The position numbers were made by a program, and so were the translations under genes. This document shows, piece by piece, positions 23,484 through 31,695 of a DNA stretch of 42,368 nucleotides. The notes beneath the pieces were generated by a model that did no database searches, had not been told where the DNA came from, and saw only the letters and a program-made list of their open reading frames with translations. The stretch comes from an uncultured Vibrio sp. Its GTDB lineage: Bacteria > Pseudomonadota > Gammaproteobacteria > Enterobacterales > Vibrionaceae. The stretch covers positions 1 through 42,368 of the forward strand of contig NZ_CANLBV010000032.1 of assembly GCF_947488985.1 (NCBI RefSeq), read 5' to 3'. Within the stretch, counting starts at the first letter, position 1. Each line of letters begins with the position of its first letter.

Positions 23484-24437
23484 ATGAATATTGCTCGTAT
23501 AGACCTTAATTTGCTTGTGTATTTAGACATGTTACTGCGTGAGCGAAACGTGACACGAGCAGCCAATCAACTCGGGATCACTCAACCAGCAATGAGTAAT
23601 GGCCTACGTCGATTGCGTGATCTCCTTGACGATCCGTTGTTGGTGAGAACCAGTGAAGGGATGGTGCCGACCGAGCGCGCGCAAAAGTTGCAACCACTGA
23701 TCCGCAACATCTTGGCCAATGTAGAAAAGACATTGCAACCGACCACTGAGTTTCATGCCGAAGACAGTGAGCGAGTGTTTCGGATTATGGCGAGTGACTA
23801 CGCGGAATCGACCATTATTCAGCCATTATTGAAAAAGTTGAGTGAAATCGCGCCGAAAATTCGGCTGGATATCATGACGCCAAGTGACGTGAGCTATCAG
23901 GATGTCGAGCAAGGCACGGTGGATATCATAATCAACCGTTTTGACGACATTCCACAGTCGTTTCACCAGATGAGCCTTTGGCATGACGGGTTCTCGTGTC
24001 TATTTAGTTGTGATAACCCGATCGCCGACAACTTCGATATTTTGTCTTATCTAAAGGCGCAGCATATTTGGGTCAGCAAGACGGGGATGGGCACCGGTGT
24101 CGGGATCAACCCAAGCGAAGCACAAAAGCTTGGCTGGATTGATGAAGCGTTAATGCGGATTGGGAAAACGCGCAATATTACGGTGTTTACCCGACACTAT
24201 TTGTCGGCCATTCTGTTCGCACAACAGAAAAATCTGATCCTAACCATTCCAACCAAGGCCGCGCAATTGCAGCGGAATAACCCGAGGTTGTTGATCAAAC
24301 CTGCCCCATTTGCGATTGAACCCTTTGAGGTGAAGATGGCATGGAGCCCCTTGTTACAAACCAATCCAGATCACCAATGGATGCGTCGCTTGATTAAAAG
24401 TGTCGCCAATGAAATTGAGAGTGGTGTGACGGAATAA
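23484..24437 (+). CDS. LysR-family regulator, likely of the glyoxylate bypass
   Basis: A 317-residue regulator: helix-turn-helix in residues 5-65 (NLLVYLDMLLRERNVTRAAN, then LGITQPAMSNGLRRLRDLL and DDPLLVRTSEGMVPT), a linker helix, then an effector domain with FRIMASDYAESTIIQPLL typical of the NodD/LinR-like group. It is divergent from aceA and 136 bases upstream of malate synthase G. The position between the two bypass genes suggests it controls them in response to a C2 or fatty-acid-derived signal. That is inference from layout. Confidence 0.88.
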   Translation: MNIARIDLNLLVYLDMLLRERNVTRAANQLGITQPAMSNGLRRLRDLLDDPLLVRTSEGMVPTERAQKLQPLIRNILANVEKTLQPTTEFHAEDSERVFRIMASDYAESTIIQPLLKKLSEIAPKIRLDIMTPSDVSYQDVEQGTVDIIINRFDDIPQSFHQMSLWHDGFSCLFSCDNPIADNFDILSYLKAQHIWVSKTGMGTGVGINPSEAQKLGWIDEALMRIGKTRNITVFTRHYLSAILFAQQKNLILTIPTKAAQLQRNNPRLLIKPAPFAIEPFEVKMAWSPLLQTNPDHQWMRRLIKSVANEIESGVTE

Positions 24438-24573
24438 CACAGTTTGTCGGGTATTTTTTAAATGAATATCCAGTATAAACGGCATAAATTAGCTAAATTT
24501 AGGCCATTTACATAGATTTAAATCAGTTACGCAAATTGATTTAGTTGTCATCAGTAAGTTTGAGAGAGATTTT

Positions 24574-26760
24574 ATGAGCAGTCGTATTCAACAGGGAAGC
24601 TTGAGCATTGATAGCACCCTTTACCAATTAATTAATGAGCAGGTGATCCCTGGTACAGGCATTATCGCAGAGGACTTTTGGCAATCATTTGCAACCATTC
24701 TTGAAGATCTGGCTCCCAAGAACCGCGCATTGCTGATCAAGCGTGAAGACCTGCAACATCAAATAGACGCTTGGCACCAAGAGCGTGCAGGACAAACGCT
24801 AGATGCGGCAGAGTATAAACAGTTCTTGCTGCAGATTGGTTACCTAGTGCCTGAAGGCGATGACTTTCAAGTGACGACCGCAAGCATAGAGCCAGAAATT
24901 GCGACTCAAGCAGGGCCGCAACTGGTTGTGCCTATCATGAATGCTCGTTTTGCACTGAATGCCGCCAACGCGCGTTGGGGCAGCCTATATGATGCGCTGT
25001 ACGGCACCGATGTGATCAGTGAAAGCGACGGTGCAGAGAAAGGCGGCAGCTTTAATCCTGTTCGCGGTGCTAAAGTGGTGGCCTACGCTCGTGAGTTCCT
25101 TGATGATGCCGCACCGCTGAATGGTGTTTCTCATAAAGACGTGACCAAATACAGCATCAGCAATGTGAGCATTGGCAACACGCTGACAGCAACGCTAGAT
25201 AATGGCGAAGAAGTCACTCTCATTGATCGTAACCAGTTTATTGGCTATCAAGGAGACGCAAGCGCACCTTCTTGTATTCTGCTTAAACACAACAATCTCC
25301 ATATCGAAATTCAAATCGATCCGAGCGCGCCAATTGGTAGCGTCGATGTCGCGGGCATTAAAGATGTGTTGGTGGAATCGGCACTGACCACGATTATGGA
25401 TTGCGAAGATTCTGTCGCTGCGGTTGACGGTGAAGACAAAGCATTGGCTTACCGCAACTGGTTAGGCTTAATGAAGGGCGACCTGCAAGAGTCGCTAGAG
25501 AAAAACGGCAAAACTATCGTTCGTAACCTAAACCATGATCGTCAATACACCAGTGTGACGGGGGGTGAAATCTCGCTTAAAGGTCGCAGCATGTTGTTCA
25601 TACGCAACGTGGGCCACTTAATGACTAACCCTGCGATTATTGATGCCGAAGGTAATGAAGTGCCTGAAGGTATCATGGATGGCATGGTGACATCGCTTAT
25701 CGCAATGCACGATTTAAAGGGTAATAGCCCTTACCAAAACTCGACCGCGAACAGCATCAATATTGTTAAACCTAAGATGCATGGCCCTGAAGAAGTCGCT
25801 TTCACCAATGAACTGTTTGGTCGAATCGAAGATGCGTTAGGGCTAGAGCGCTTCACGATTAAAGTCGGCATCATGGACGAAGAGCGTCGTACCTCTGTGA
25901 ACTTGAAAGAGTGTATTCGCGCAGCCAAAGACCGTGTCGTGTTCATCAATACAGGTTTCCTAGACCGAACGGGTGATGAGATCCACACCAGTATGGAAGC
26001 GGGTCCTTTTGCTCCTAAAACACAGCTGAAAACCATGACATGGATTGGCGCATACGAAGATCAAAACGTTGATCTTGGCTTAGCTTGTGGCCTGCAAGGT
26101 AAAGCCCAGATTGGTAAGGGCATGTGGCCAGAGCCGGACAACATGGCCAAGATGATGGACGCGAAAATCGGCCATCCTCAAGCGGGAGCAAATACCGCAT
26201 GGGTACCATCGCCAACAGCGGCGACTTTGCATGCGTTGCACTATCACAAAGTGAGTGTACCAAGTCGTCAGAAAGAGTTGCGTGAGCGAGTGAGAGCCAA
26301 TGTCGACGATATCCTGACTATCCCGCTGCTAGGCAATCAAAAACTGACTGCTCAAGATATCCAAAATGAACTGGACAACAATACCCAAGGTATTCTTGGT
26401 TACGTAGTTCGTTGGATTGACCAAGGCGTAGGTTGTTCGAAAGTGCCTGATATCAACAATGTCGGCTTGATGGAAGACCGCGCTACGCTGCGTATTTCAA
26501 GCCAACATATTGCCAACTGGTTACGCCATGGGATTTGCGATGAAACCCAAGTGATGCAAACCATGAAACGCATGGCCGCAGTGGTGGACGAGCAAAATGC
26601 TGCGGATCCAAGTTACCGTAATATGGCACCGGACTTTGAAAACAGTATTGCATTTTCGGCGGCGTGTCAGTTGGTCTTTGAAGGCGGCGCTCAGCCAAGT
26701 GGTTATACCGAGCCGGTGCTGCATGCGATGCGTCTCAAATTGAAACAAAGCGATATTTGA
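24574..26760 (+). CDS. glcB: malate synthase G
   Basis: Condenses glyoxylate with acetyl-CoA to malate, the second step of the glyoxylate bypass. The 728-residue length matches the G isoform (about 723) rather than the 530-residue A form. [29 protein letters not shown] and the catalytic arginine R344 ([12 protein letters not shown]) are present. The catalytic aspartate D635 is in [20 protein letters not shown]. The C-terminal [16 protein letters not shown] is also normal. GAGAGA lies upstream of the ATG. It is preceded by the LysR regulator with a 136-base gap that includes the palindrome GATTTAAATC, and is followed by a strong terminator. Confidence 0.96.
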   Translation: MSSRIQQGSLSIDSTLYQLINEQVIPGTGIIAEDFWQSFATILEDLAPKNRALLIKREDLQHQIDAWHQERAGQTLDAAEYKQFLLQIGYLVPEGDDFQVTTASIEPEIATQAGPQLVVPIMNARFALNAANARWGSLYDALYGTDVISESDGAEKGGSFNPVRGAKVVAYAREFLDDAAPLNGVSHKDVTKYSISNVSIGNTLTATLDNGEEVTLIDRNQFIGYQGDASAPSCILLKHNNLHIEIQIDPSAPIGSVDVAGIKDVLVESALTTIMDCEDSVAAVDGEDKALAYRNWLGLMKGDLQESLEKNGKTIVRNLNHDRQYTSVTGGEISLKGRSMLFIRNVGHLMTNPAIIDAEGNEVPEGIMDGMVTSLIAMHDLKGNSPYQNSTANSINIVKPKMHGPEEVAFTNELFGRIEDALGLERFTIKVGIMDEERRTSVNLKECIRAAKDRVVFINTGFLDRTGDEIHTSMEAGPFAPKTQLKTMTWIGAYEDQNVDLGLACGLQGKAQIGKGMWPEPDNMAKMMDAKIGHPQAGANTAWVPSPTAATLHALHYHKVSVPSRQKELRERVRANVDDILTIPLLGNQKLTAQDIQNELDNNTQGILGYVVRWIDQGVGCSKVPDINNVGLMEDRATLRISSQHIANWLRHGICDETQVMQTMKRMAAVVDEQNAADPSYRNMAPDFENSIAFSAACQLVFEGGAQPSGYTEPVLHAMRLKLKQSDI

Positions 26761-26848
26761 TGGCTATCGATCTATAAAAGATATCGCTCGATAAGAGTTT
26801 TTTGATAATAATAATGAAAGGTAACCCCCCATCAACTGAGCCCAAGGT

Positions 26849-26875
26849 ACCGCGCTATTTAGCGCGGTTTTTTTT
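26849..26875 (+). terminator. intrinsic terminator of malate synthase G
   Basis: ACCGCGCTA (26849-26857) pairs with TAGCGCGGT (26860-26868), then eight T residues (26868-26875). Very strong. Confidence 0.92.
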
Positions 26876-26918
26876 GCTTGAGTATTTTTTACTTATATCG
26901 CTATTACAGAGGCTGTTT

Positions 26919-27890
26919 TTACAAAGACAACCATAGGCGTAACAAGTGTCGTTTCGCTTGCGGATCGTCAAGGTAATGAGTACGAGAGTGCAGTGTGATA
27001 TGGTTGCTGATCAGCTGGATATCACCGACTTGCATGTCCATCTCTAACGGCACACCTTCCTCCTTGGCTTTATTGTCATAGAAGTCCAAGATCGCCTGTT
27101 CTTCATCGGTTAATTGATAATGAGGGTGGCGCTCAATACTGCGAAAATAATCACTGTGATAGAAAGTACGTAACTGGTTATCGTCATAGGTACAAGGATC
27201 AACCCAAATCCATGACTCCTCGCTGCCCTTATCGCGCAGATCGAGCCTAAAGGGTGAAAATAAACGATCAACTAGCTCAGGGTGTGCTTGCAACAGTTCA
27301 TTATATAAAGTTACCGAGCTGACCACCTTACTGCGTCCGCCCTGTTTAGCCGGTTGAAGACACAATAAACCCACCACATCCGCCGCATCACAGTGATAGG
27401 CAATATGCTCATTGGTGCGATACAGGCGCTCATCGAGATCATTGTCGCCATTACTGCAATCGGTCACGTGACCAAGTAATTCTTGTCGTGCATTTTGAGC
27501 GCCGGGTAACCCCAGATGGTGACCTAATCCCCAAAACAGTCGCTCACAATCTTGTTCCGAGCGACCGTCAAGTTGTAAGCCACGTATGATAACTACCCCC
27601 AAACCTGTGCTCAGCTGGGTTTTCCAACGTTGACAGCGTTGCTGTAAGTTCTCTAGCGTAAAGTTGTTGCGGTTGATGGCTGATGCGGGGACCTCCTTGC
27701 TTAGCTCAACCGCCCGCCACAACTCTTGATTGTCGGCGTCAGAAAAATGAAACAGCCACTGCTCCGGGGTTTGTTGCAAGTCTTTACCAAACCAAGCTGC
27801 CTCGCCCGTGATCGGTTGCAAGGGGATCTTGTTATTATGCGGCCTTTTAAAATAGTGAGCCATTTGATCGTGAAAGCTTAAATAGTCCAT
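26919..27890 (-). CDS. TauD/TfdA-like Fe(II)/2-oxoglutarate dioxygenase
   Basis: A 323-residue dioxygenase. The HxD of the iron triad is H166/D168 (AYHCDAADVVG); the distal histidine is H301 (ITLHSRTHY) and the 2-oxoglutarate arginine is R314 or R318 (KRHLLRLW). Family members hydroxylate and thereby cleave sulphonates, carboxylates or ether-linked compounds using oxygen and 2-oxoglutarate. AAGGAG lies five bases before the ATG. It is the last gene of the minus-strand TRAP transporter operon, 131 bases after dctM, so it probably works on the imported compound. The substrate cannot be read; family members do more than taurine. Confidence 0.8.
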   Translation of the reverse strand: MDYLSFHDQMAHYFKRPHNNKIPLQPITGEAAWFGKDLQQTPEQWLFHFSDADNQELWRAVELSKEVPASAINRNNFTLENLQQRCQRWKTQLSTGLGVVIIRGLQLDGRSEQDCERLFWGLGHHLGLPGAQNARQELLGHVTDCSNGDNDLDERLYRTNEHIAYHCDAADVVGLLCLQPAKQGGRSKVVSSVTLYNELLQAHPELVDRLFSPFRLDLRDKGSEESWIWVDPCTYDDNQLRTFYHSDYFRSIERHPHYQLTDEEQAILDFYDNKAKEEGVPLEMDMQVGDIQLISNHITLHSRTHYLDDPQAKRHLLRLWLSL

Positions 27891-27979
27891 TAATACTCCT
27901 TGCGGATGCTCCTTGCGAACAGAGTGAATCCCATGTATCTCGCCAGTGTTTCACCAGCATTAAAATCTAGCTGAGCCAT
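27890..27979 (-). CDS. possible 29-residue coupling peptide before the dioxygenase gene
   Basis: In the gap between dctM and the dioxygenase gene, an ATG at 27979 opens a 29-codon frame (starting MAQLDFNAGETLARY). Its TAA shares one base with the dioxygenase ATG (TAATG). A stop-start overlap of this kind is typical of translational coupling. No clear ribosome binding site precedes it, and AAGGAG occurs twice near its end, the second serving the dioxygenase. It may be chance. Confidence 0.22.
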   Translation of the reverse strand: MAQLDFNAGETLARYMGFTLFARSIRKEY

Positions 27980-28021
27980 TGAATCGTCCAATGGCGAATC
28001 AGCCGTTGTCTTCGTCTTTTA

Positions 28022-29335
28022 TTATCTCAGCATTTCAGGTAACCATGTTGCCAATGAAGGGAACGCGATCAGCAGTGCGATAGCGACCATTTGTATGGCA
28101 ATGAATGGTACAAACGAGCTGTAAATCATGGTCATGGTGATGTCTTTTGAGACAACACCTTTTAAGTAAAATGCGGCAGGGCCAAAGGGTGGCGTAAGGT
28201 ATGAGAGCTGCATATTCAAAGTGAATAGCACACCGAACCAAACGGGGTCATAACCGAGCCCGCTAATGATGGGCACAAAAATCGGCATGGTTAATAAGCA
28301 GATGCCTATCCAATCCATAAACACGCCCAGCACGAACAATATCAGCATCATAAACAGCAAAATAGACAGTGGCGATACGTCTAACTGCTGAATGTAATTG
28401 GAGACAAAGGTTGATCCGCCGAACATATTGAAGACGCCAATTAGCGCGGTCGCGCCAAAGACGATCCACATGATCATCCCGCACACTTTCATGGTTTGCA
28501 CGCAGGTTTGTTTGACCAAATCAAACGTCAGCTCGTTACGAATATAGGTAGAGAGTAGGGCACCGATCACGCCCATAGCGGCGGCTTCATTGATAGAGGC
28601 AATGCCGGAATAGATACAGAACAGCACCCAGAACGCTACAAAAATAGGTAATAAGGTGCCTTTTAACAAGCGTCGCTTTTCTTGTTTGCTGATCTGCAGT
28701 TCTTCCATACTGGCGACAGGTGCTTTTTCTGGATAGCGGAACGCCACATACAGTACGTACAGCATGTAAAAGCTCGCCAACATCAGGCCCGGTACCAGCA
28801 CCGCAATAAACAGATCACCAATGTTAGTTTCCGTGGCGAGACCATAAACAATCAGCACTACGCTCGGAGGGATCATGGTGCCTAATGCACCGCCTGCACA
28901 AACAGTACCGATGGCCAATTTCTTGTCGTAACCGCGTTTGAGCATCTCGGGCAGGGCTAATACGCCCAACAATACAATTTCTCCGCCAATGATCCCAGAC
29001 ATTGAAGCCAAGATAATGGACACAAACAAGGTTTGGATCGCCAAGCCACCTTTGATCTTCCCTGCCAGCAGGTACATAACGCGGAACAGATCTTTGGTTA
29101 CCCCTGAGCGCTCTAAGGTGGTCGCCATCATCACGAACATCGGAATAGCGACAAATGAATATGAGCTCATCAAGCCATAAATGCGCGTGGCAATTAGTGC
29201 CAATCCATCTACGCCGAAATTAAACAGCACTAAGCCACTCGCCGCCGCCCCAGTAGAGAAGGCTAGTGGCACGCCTAAAATAAGCAGTGCCAATACCGAC
29301 AGCAATAAAACAGGGGTCAGAAAACTAATAGCCAT
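28022..29335 (-). CDS. dctM: TRAP transporter large permease (DctM type)
   Basis: The 437-residue ion-driven membrane subunit of a tripartite TRAP transporter, with about 12 hydrophobic segments. Family motifs include ILGVPLAFSTGAA near the N-terminus and GGALGTMIPPSVVLIVYG. Near the C-terminus are TPPFGPAAFYLKG and GVFMDWIGICLLTMPIFVPI. It moves solute handed over by the periplasmic DctP using a sodium gradient. Its start overlaps the dctQ gene by 11 bases, so the two membrane subunits are translationally coupled. Confidence 0.93.
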   Translation of the reverse strand: MAISFLTPVLLLSVLALLILGVPLAFSTGAAASGLVLFNFGVDGLALIATRIYGLMSSYSFVAIPMFVMMATTLERSGVTKDLFRVMYLLAGKIKGGLAIQTLFVSIILASMSGIIGGEIVLLGVLALPEMLKRGYDKKLAIGTVCAGGALGTMIPPSVVLIVYGLATETNIGDLFIAVLVPGLMLASFYMLYVLYVAFRYPEKAPVASMEELQISKQEKRRLLKGTLLPIFVAFWVLFCIYSGIASINEAAAMGVIGALLSTYIRNELTFDLVKQTCVQTMKVCGMIMWIVFGATALIGVFNMFGGSTFVSNYIQQLDVSPLSILLFMMLILFVLGVFMDWIGICLLTMPIFVPIISGLGYDPVWFGVLFTLNMQLSYLTPPFGPAAFYLKGVVSKDITMTMIYSSFVPFIAIQMVAIALLIAFPSLATWLPEMLR

Positions 29336-29855
29336 AGTCCACCTCTTTTTTAAATCTTGAGGTCAGTTTGGCTTTCAACTGTTTGACCAACAAAAACGTA
29401 TGCTTAATGGTTTGATAGGTGGCAATCAGTAACATCAGTGCCAAACACAGGGTTAATAGCGTCTTTAGGATGACTGGCATCGGAGAGTTCCACGCCGTAC
29501 CTGAGGTCTCTTTAAACATCCACGCTTGCTTTGTGATCACATATGAACCATAGCCAACTGTCGCCAGATAAAACACCGACACAATGGAGGCGGTCAAATT
29601 TAATACCGATTTGGCCATACCACTGAGTCTATCGGTGAGCAGGTTGATCGTGATATGAGTGCGTTCGTACAGGGTCACCACCCCACCCAGCATAAAGCCA
29701 AATGCCACTAGCATGATGGTGGTCTCATGTACCCAAGTTGTGGGTGCATTAAACACATAACGGCTGACCACTTCATATCCGGTCAATAATACCGCGATGA
29801 TGAAACACAAGCTGAGCGTGTCACTGACGCGTTTAAGTTGGTCTTTCTTACCCAT
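29325..29855 (-). CDS. dctQ: TRAP transporter small permease (DctQ type)
   Basis: A 176-residue membrane protein with four hydrophobic segments and the DctQ pattern: VVSRYVFNAPTTWVHETTIM in helix 2 region, then GGVVTLYERTHITINLL. It is the small subunit that scaffolds the DctM transporter domain. It lies 33 bases after dctP and overlaps dctM by 11 bases. The charged C-terminal tail (KLTSRFKKEVD) is cytoplasmic. Confidence 0.9.
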   Translation of the reverse strand: MGKKDQLKRVSDTLSLCFIIAVLLTGYEVVSRYVFNAPTTWVHETTIMLVAFGFMLGGVVTLYERTHITINLLTDRLSGMAKSVLNLTASIVSVFYLATVGYGSYVITKQAWMFKETSGTAWNSPMPVILKTLLTLCLALMLLIATYQTIKHTFLLVKQLKAKLTSRFKKEVDYGY

Positions 29856-29888
29856 GATTTAATCCTTAATTCATTAAGTGACAATGAC

Positions 29889-30902
29889 TTAAAGAGCGCC
29901 AATCTTAGTTAAGTACTCAAATTGTGAGTCATAGATTTTCTGCGCCATTGGGCTTTTGCTAGCGTACTTTTCCCATACTTTCTGAGCGGCTACCTTAAAT
30001 TTGGCGCGCTCCTCTGGTGACCAATCGATAAGCGTAATGCCGTTTTCAGCCGCAGACGCAGCCGCTTCGTTATCCGCTTGAGTGAAGGTTTCAACCATTT
30101 GATCGGAAAGCACAGTCACCTGTTCTTCCAGTATTTGTTGGTGGCGTTTGGAGAGCTGATTCCATAAAGCGAGGTTGATCGCTACATCACTGGCTGGCGT
30201 GGCGTGGATGCCGGGATAGAGGGCGTATGGAGCAACATCATGCAAACCCGTTTGTACGTTCATGCTCAACGTACCCCAGTCAGCGGCATCGACTACGCCT
30301 TTATCTAAACTGGTGTAAACCTCTGAGCCCGGTACGGTGACAGGTGCCGCGCCAATCGAGCGAAATAGATCCGAAGACGGGCCTTCCGGCATGCGAACCT
30401 TCAGCCCTTTAAAGTCATCGACACTATTGATCGCCACTTTACTCGGTAGAGACTCTGTCCCCCAAAGCACAGGCCCAATGTAATACAGGCCATATTTTTC
30501 ATACAGCTCACGAGCCAGCTCAATGCCACCCCCGTCACGATACCAACCCATAAACTGAGCAGGACTGTCATAAGCGGCGGTTAAATCACACAGTAAACCA
30601 AATGCGGTATCCAAACCGCTATAGAAACAAGGGCCACTTTTATGCATTTGCAGTACGCCCATCTTTACAAATTGCAAAGACTGGTTGTAAGGCACAATGG
30701 CACCGTTGGCCAGTACCTCTATGTTGATCTCTCCGTTGGTTTGTTGCTGAACATTGTGTGAAAATTGTTCGATAATCTGTTGCTGTGTAGAGCCACCGCT
30801 CCAGATGGTCTGCATTTTCCAGTTGTACGTTTCTGCCAACGTAACTGGAGCACACAAGGTAGTGGCGATAAGAGTGAGCAAGCCCTTTTTAATCTTTGTC
30901 AT
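29889..30902 (-). CDS. dctP: TRAP transporter substrate-binding protein (DctP type)
   Basis: A 337-residue periplasmic solute receptor with a cleavable signal peptide (MTKIKKGLLTL, ending ...VTLA/ET). It has LKVRMPEGPSSDLFRSIGA, where the arginine (LKVRMP) is the conserved carboxylate-binding residue of the family, and VDAADWGTLS. The segment GGIELARELYEKYG suggests the 2-keto acid (TakP-like) subgroup, but this is weak. The ATG at 30902 has GGA six bases upstream; 30905 and a far upstream start at 30947 are less likely. First gene of the operon dctP-dctQ-dctM-dioxygenase. Confidence 0.88.
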   Translation of the reverse strand: MTKIKKGLLTLIATTLCAPVTLAETYNWKMQTIWSGGSTQQQIIEQFSHNVQQQTNGEINIEVLANGAIVPYNQSLQFVKMGVLQMHKSGPCFYSGLDTAFGLLCDLTAAYDSPAQFMGWYRDGGGIELARELYEKYGLYYIGPVLWGTESLPSKVAINSVDDFKGLKVRMPEGPSSDLFRSIGAAPVTVPGSEVYTSLDKGVVDAADWGTLSMNVQTGLHDVAPYALYPGIHATPASDVAINLALWNQLSKRHQQILEEQVTVLSDQMVETFTQADNEAAASAAENGITLIDWSPEERAKFKVAAQKVWEKYASKSPMAQKIYDSQFEYLTKIGAL

Positions 30903-30999
30903 CATAATTCCTTTTATATTGCCTATCCCAAACATCCAAGTATTCACTACCTCAGTTTTATGTGTTTATTCGCGGCAGCTTTTTGGGTAGAACAGTATG

Positions 31000-31015
31000 A
31001 ACTTTTTGTAAAGTT
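31000..31015 (-). promoter_or_regulatory. inverted repeat in front of the TRAP operon
   Basis: AACTTT (31000-31005) and AAAGTT (31010-31015) are separated by TTGT, about 100 bases before the dctP start. It is a candidate operator. The gap 30906-31618 is otherwise without recognisable genes: it is AT-rich, with several short meaningless frames. Confidence 0.3.
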
Positions 31016-31453
31016 TAATGAACTATTTTTTACTTAAGAAACAAACGCCCTACAAATCATCTGGTATTGTGCAACTCATTAACACCATGCCATTCATATT
31101 GACGCCATTGGAGCTGTGTTCAATGAGCATTTTCATCGTCAAGGAGCGAGTTCTATACGGCGAGTTTGGCTCGGTAGCATTGACAGAATGAGTGAAATTA
31201 ACACTGATTTCTCTTTTATCTTAGGTAACTTTCTCTACGCTTATAGTTAGATTTTTAATTAGAGCTATAAGCAAATTTGGTGGTTATTGGAATTATCTTT
31301 AGAAAGTTTTGATGAGATTTCACTTATCGCAGTTTCTATTTAAAGCATTGTTTTTAATGGTTTTTAGTTGCTTTCGTTATTGGGTTGACTATCTCTATTA
31401 ACGGTGGTTTGGGTGACTGTTGAGATGAATCTCCGTCAAAATACTTTGAGCTG

Positions 31454-31462
31454 TGCTATAAT
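31454..31462 (+). promoter_or_regulatory. extended -10 promoter before the BCCT gene
   Basis: TGCTATAAT is a perfect extended -10 element. The -35 region about 17 bases upstream is poor, which an extended -10 can compensate. Transcription would start near 31469 and give a leader of roughly 150 bases before the ATG at 31619. Confidence 0.5.
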
Positions 31463-31618
31463 CCGCACCTTGGGATTGAGCCAGTAAGTCCATTTATCAC
31501 TAACTATTGTGATTTTTATTGCCTTTTATTTAGGTGGTTCGGCGAGCCAATCAAGTAGTAGTTGGATATGGAGATCGTCCTAATATTCGTTGATCCGGAT
31601 ATGCGTACATCATAATTT

Positions 31619-31695
31619 ATGAGTTTTAAATCAAAAAATACAGTATTGATTCTACTGACTATCAAGTTGGTCAAGATAACGTCAGCAAATGGGGC
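31619..31695 (+). other. conserved N-terminus of the BCCT protein, separated by a frame change
   Basis: Upstream of ATG 31696 the same frame stays open back to a TAA at 31627-31629 and encodes KKYSIDSTDYQVGQDNVSKW, which matches the usual start of Vibrio BCCT transporters. No start codon exists in that frame. An ATG at 31619 (MSFKSK...) is one base out of phase. The heptamer A-AAA-AAT at 31633-31639 is a shift-prone X-XXY-YYZ site where a -1 slip leads exactly into the transporter frame. A missing A in the run would give the same result. Confidence 0.55.

Noticed and set aside
24515..24524. GATTTAAATC palindrome before malate synthase G as a LysR operator
   Set aside because: A ten-base AT-rich palindrome is expected by chance in such a region, and no matching copy occurs before aceA.
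31088..31192. 34-residue frame in the gap before the BCCT gene
   Set aside because: No start signals or similarity; alternative frames of the same stretch are equally open, so it is most likely chance.
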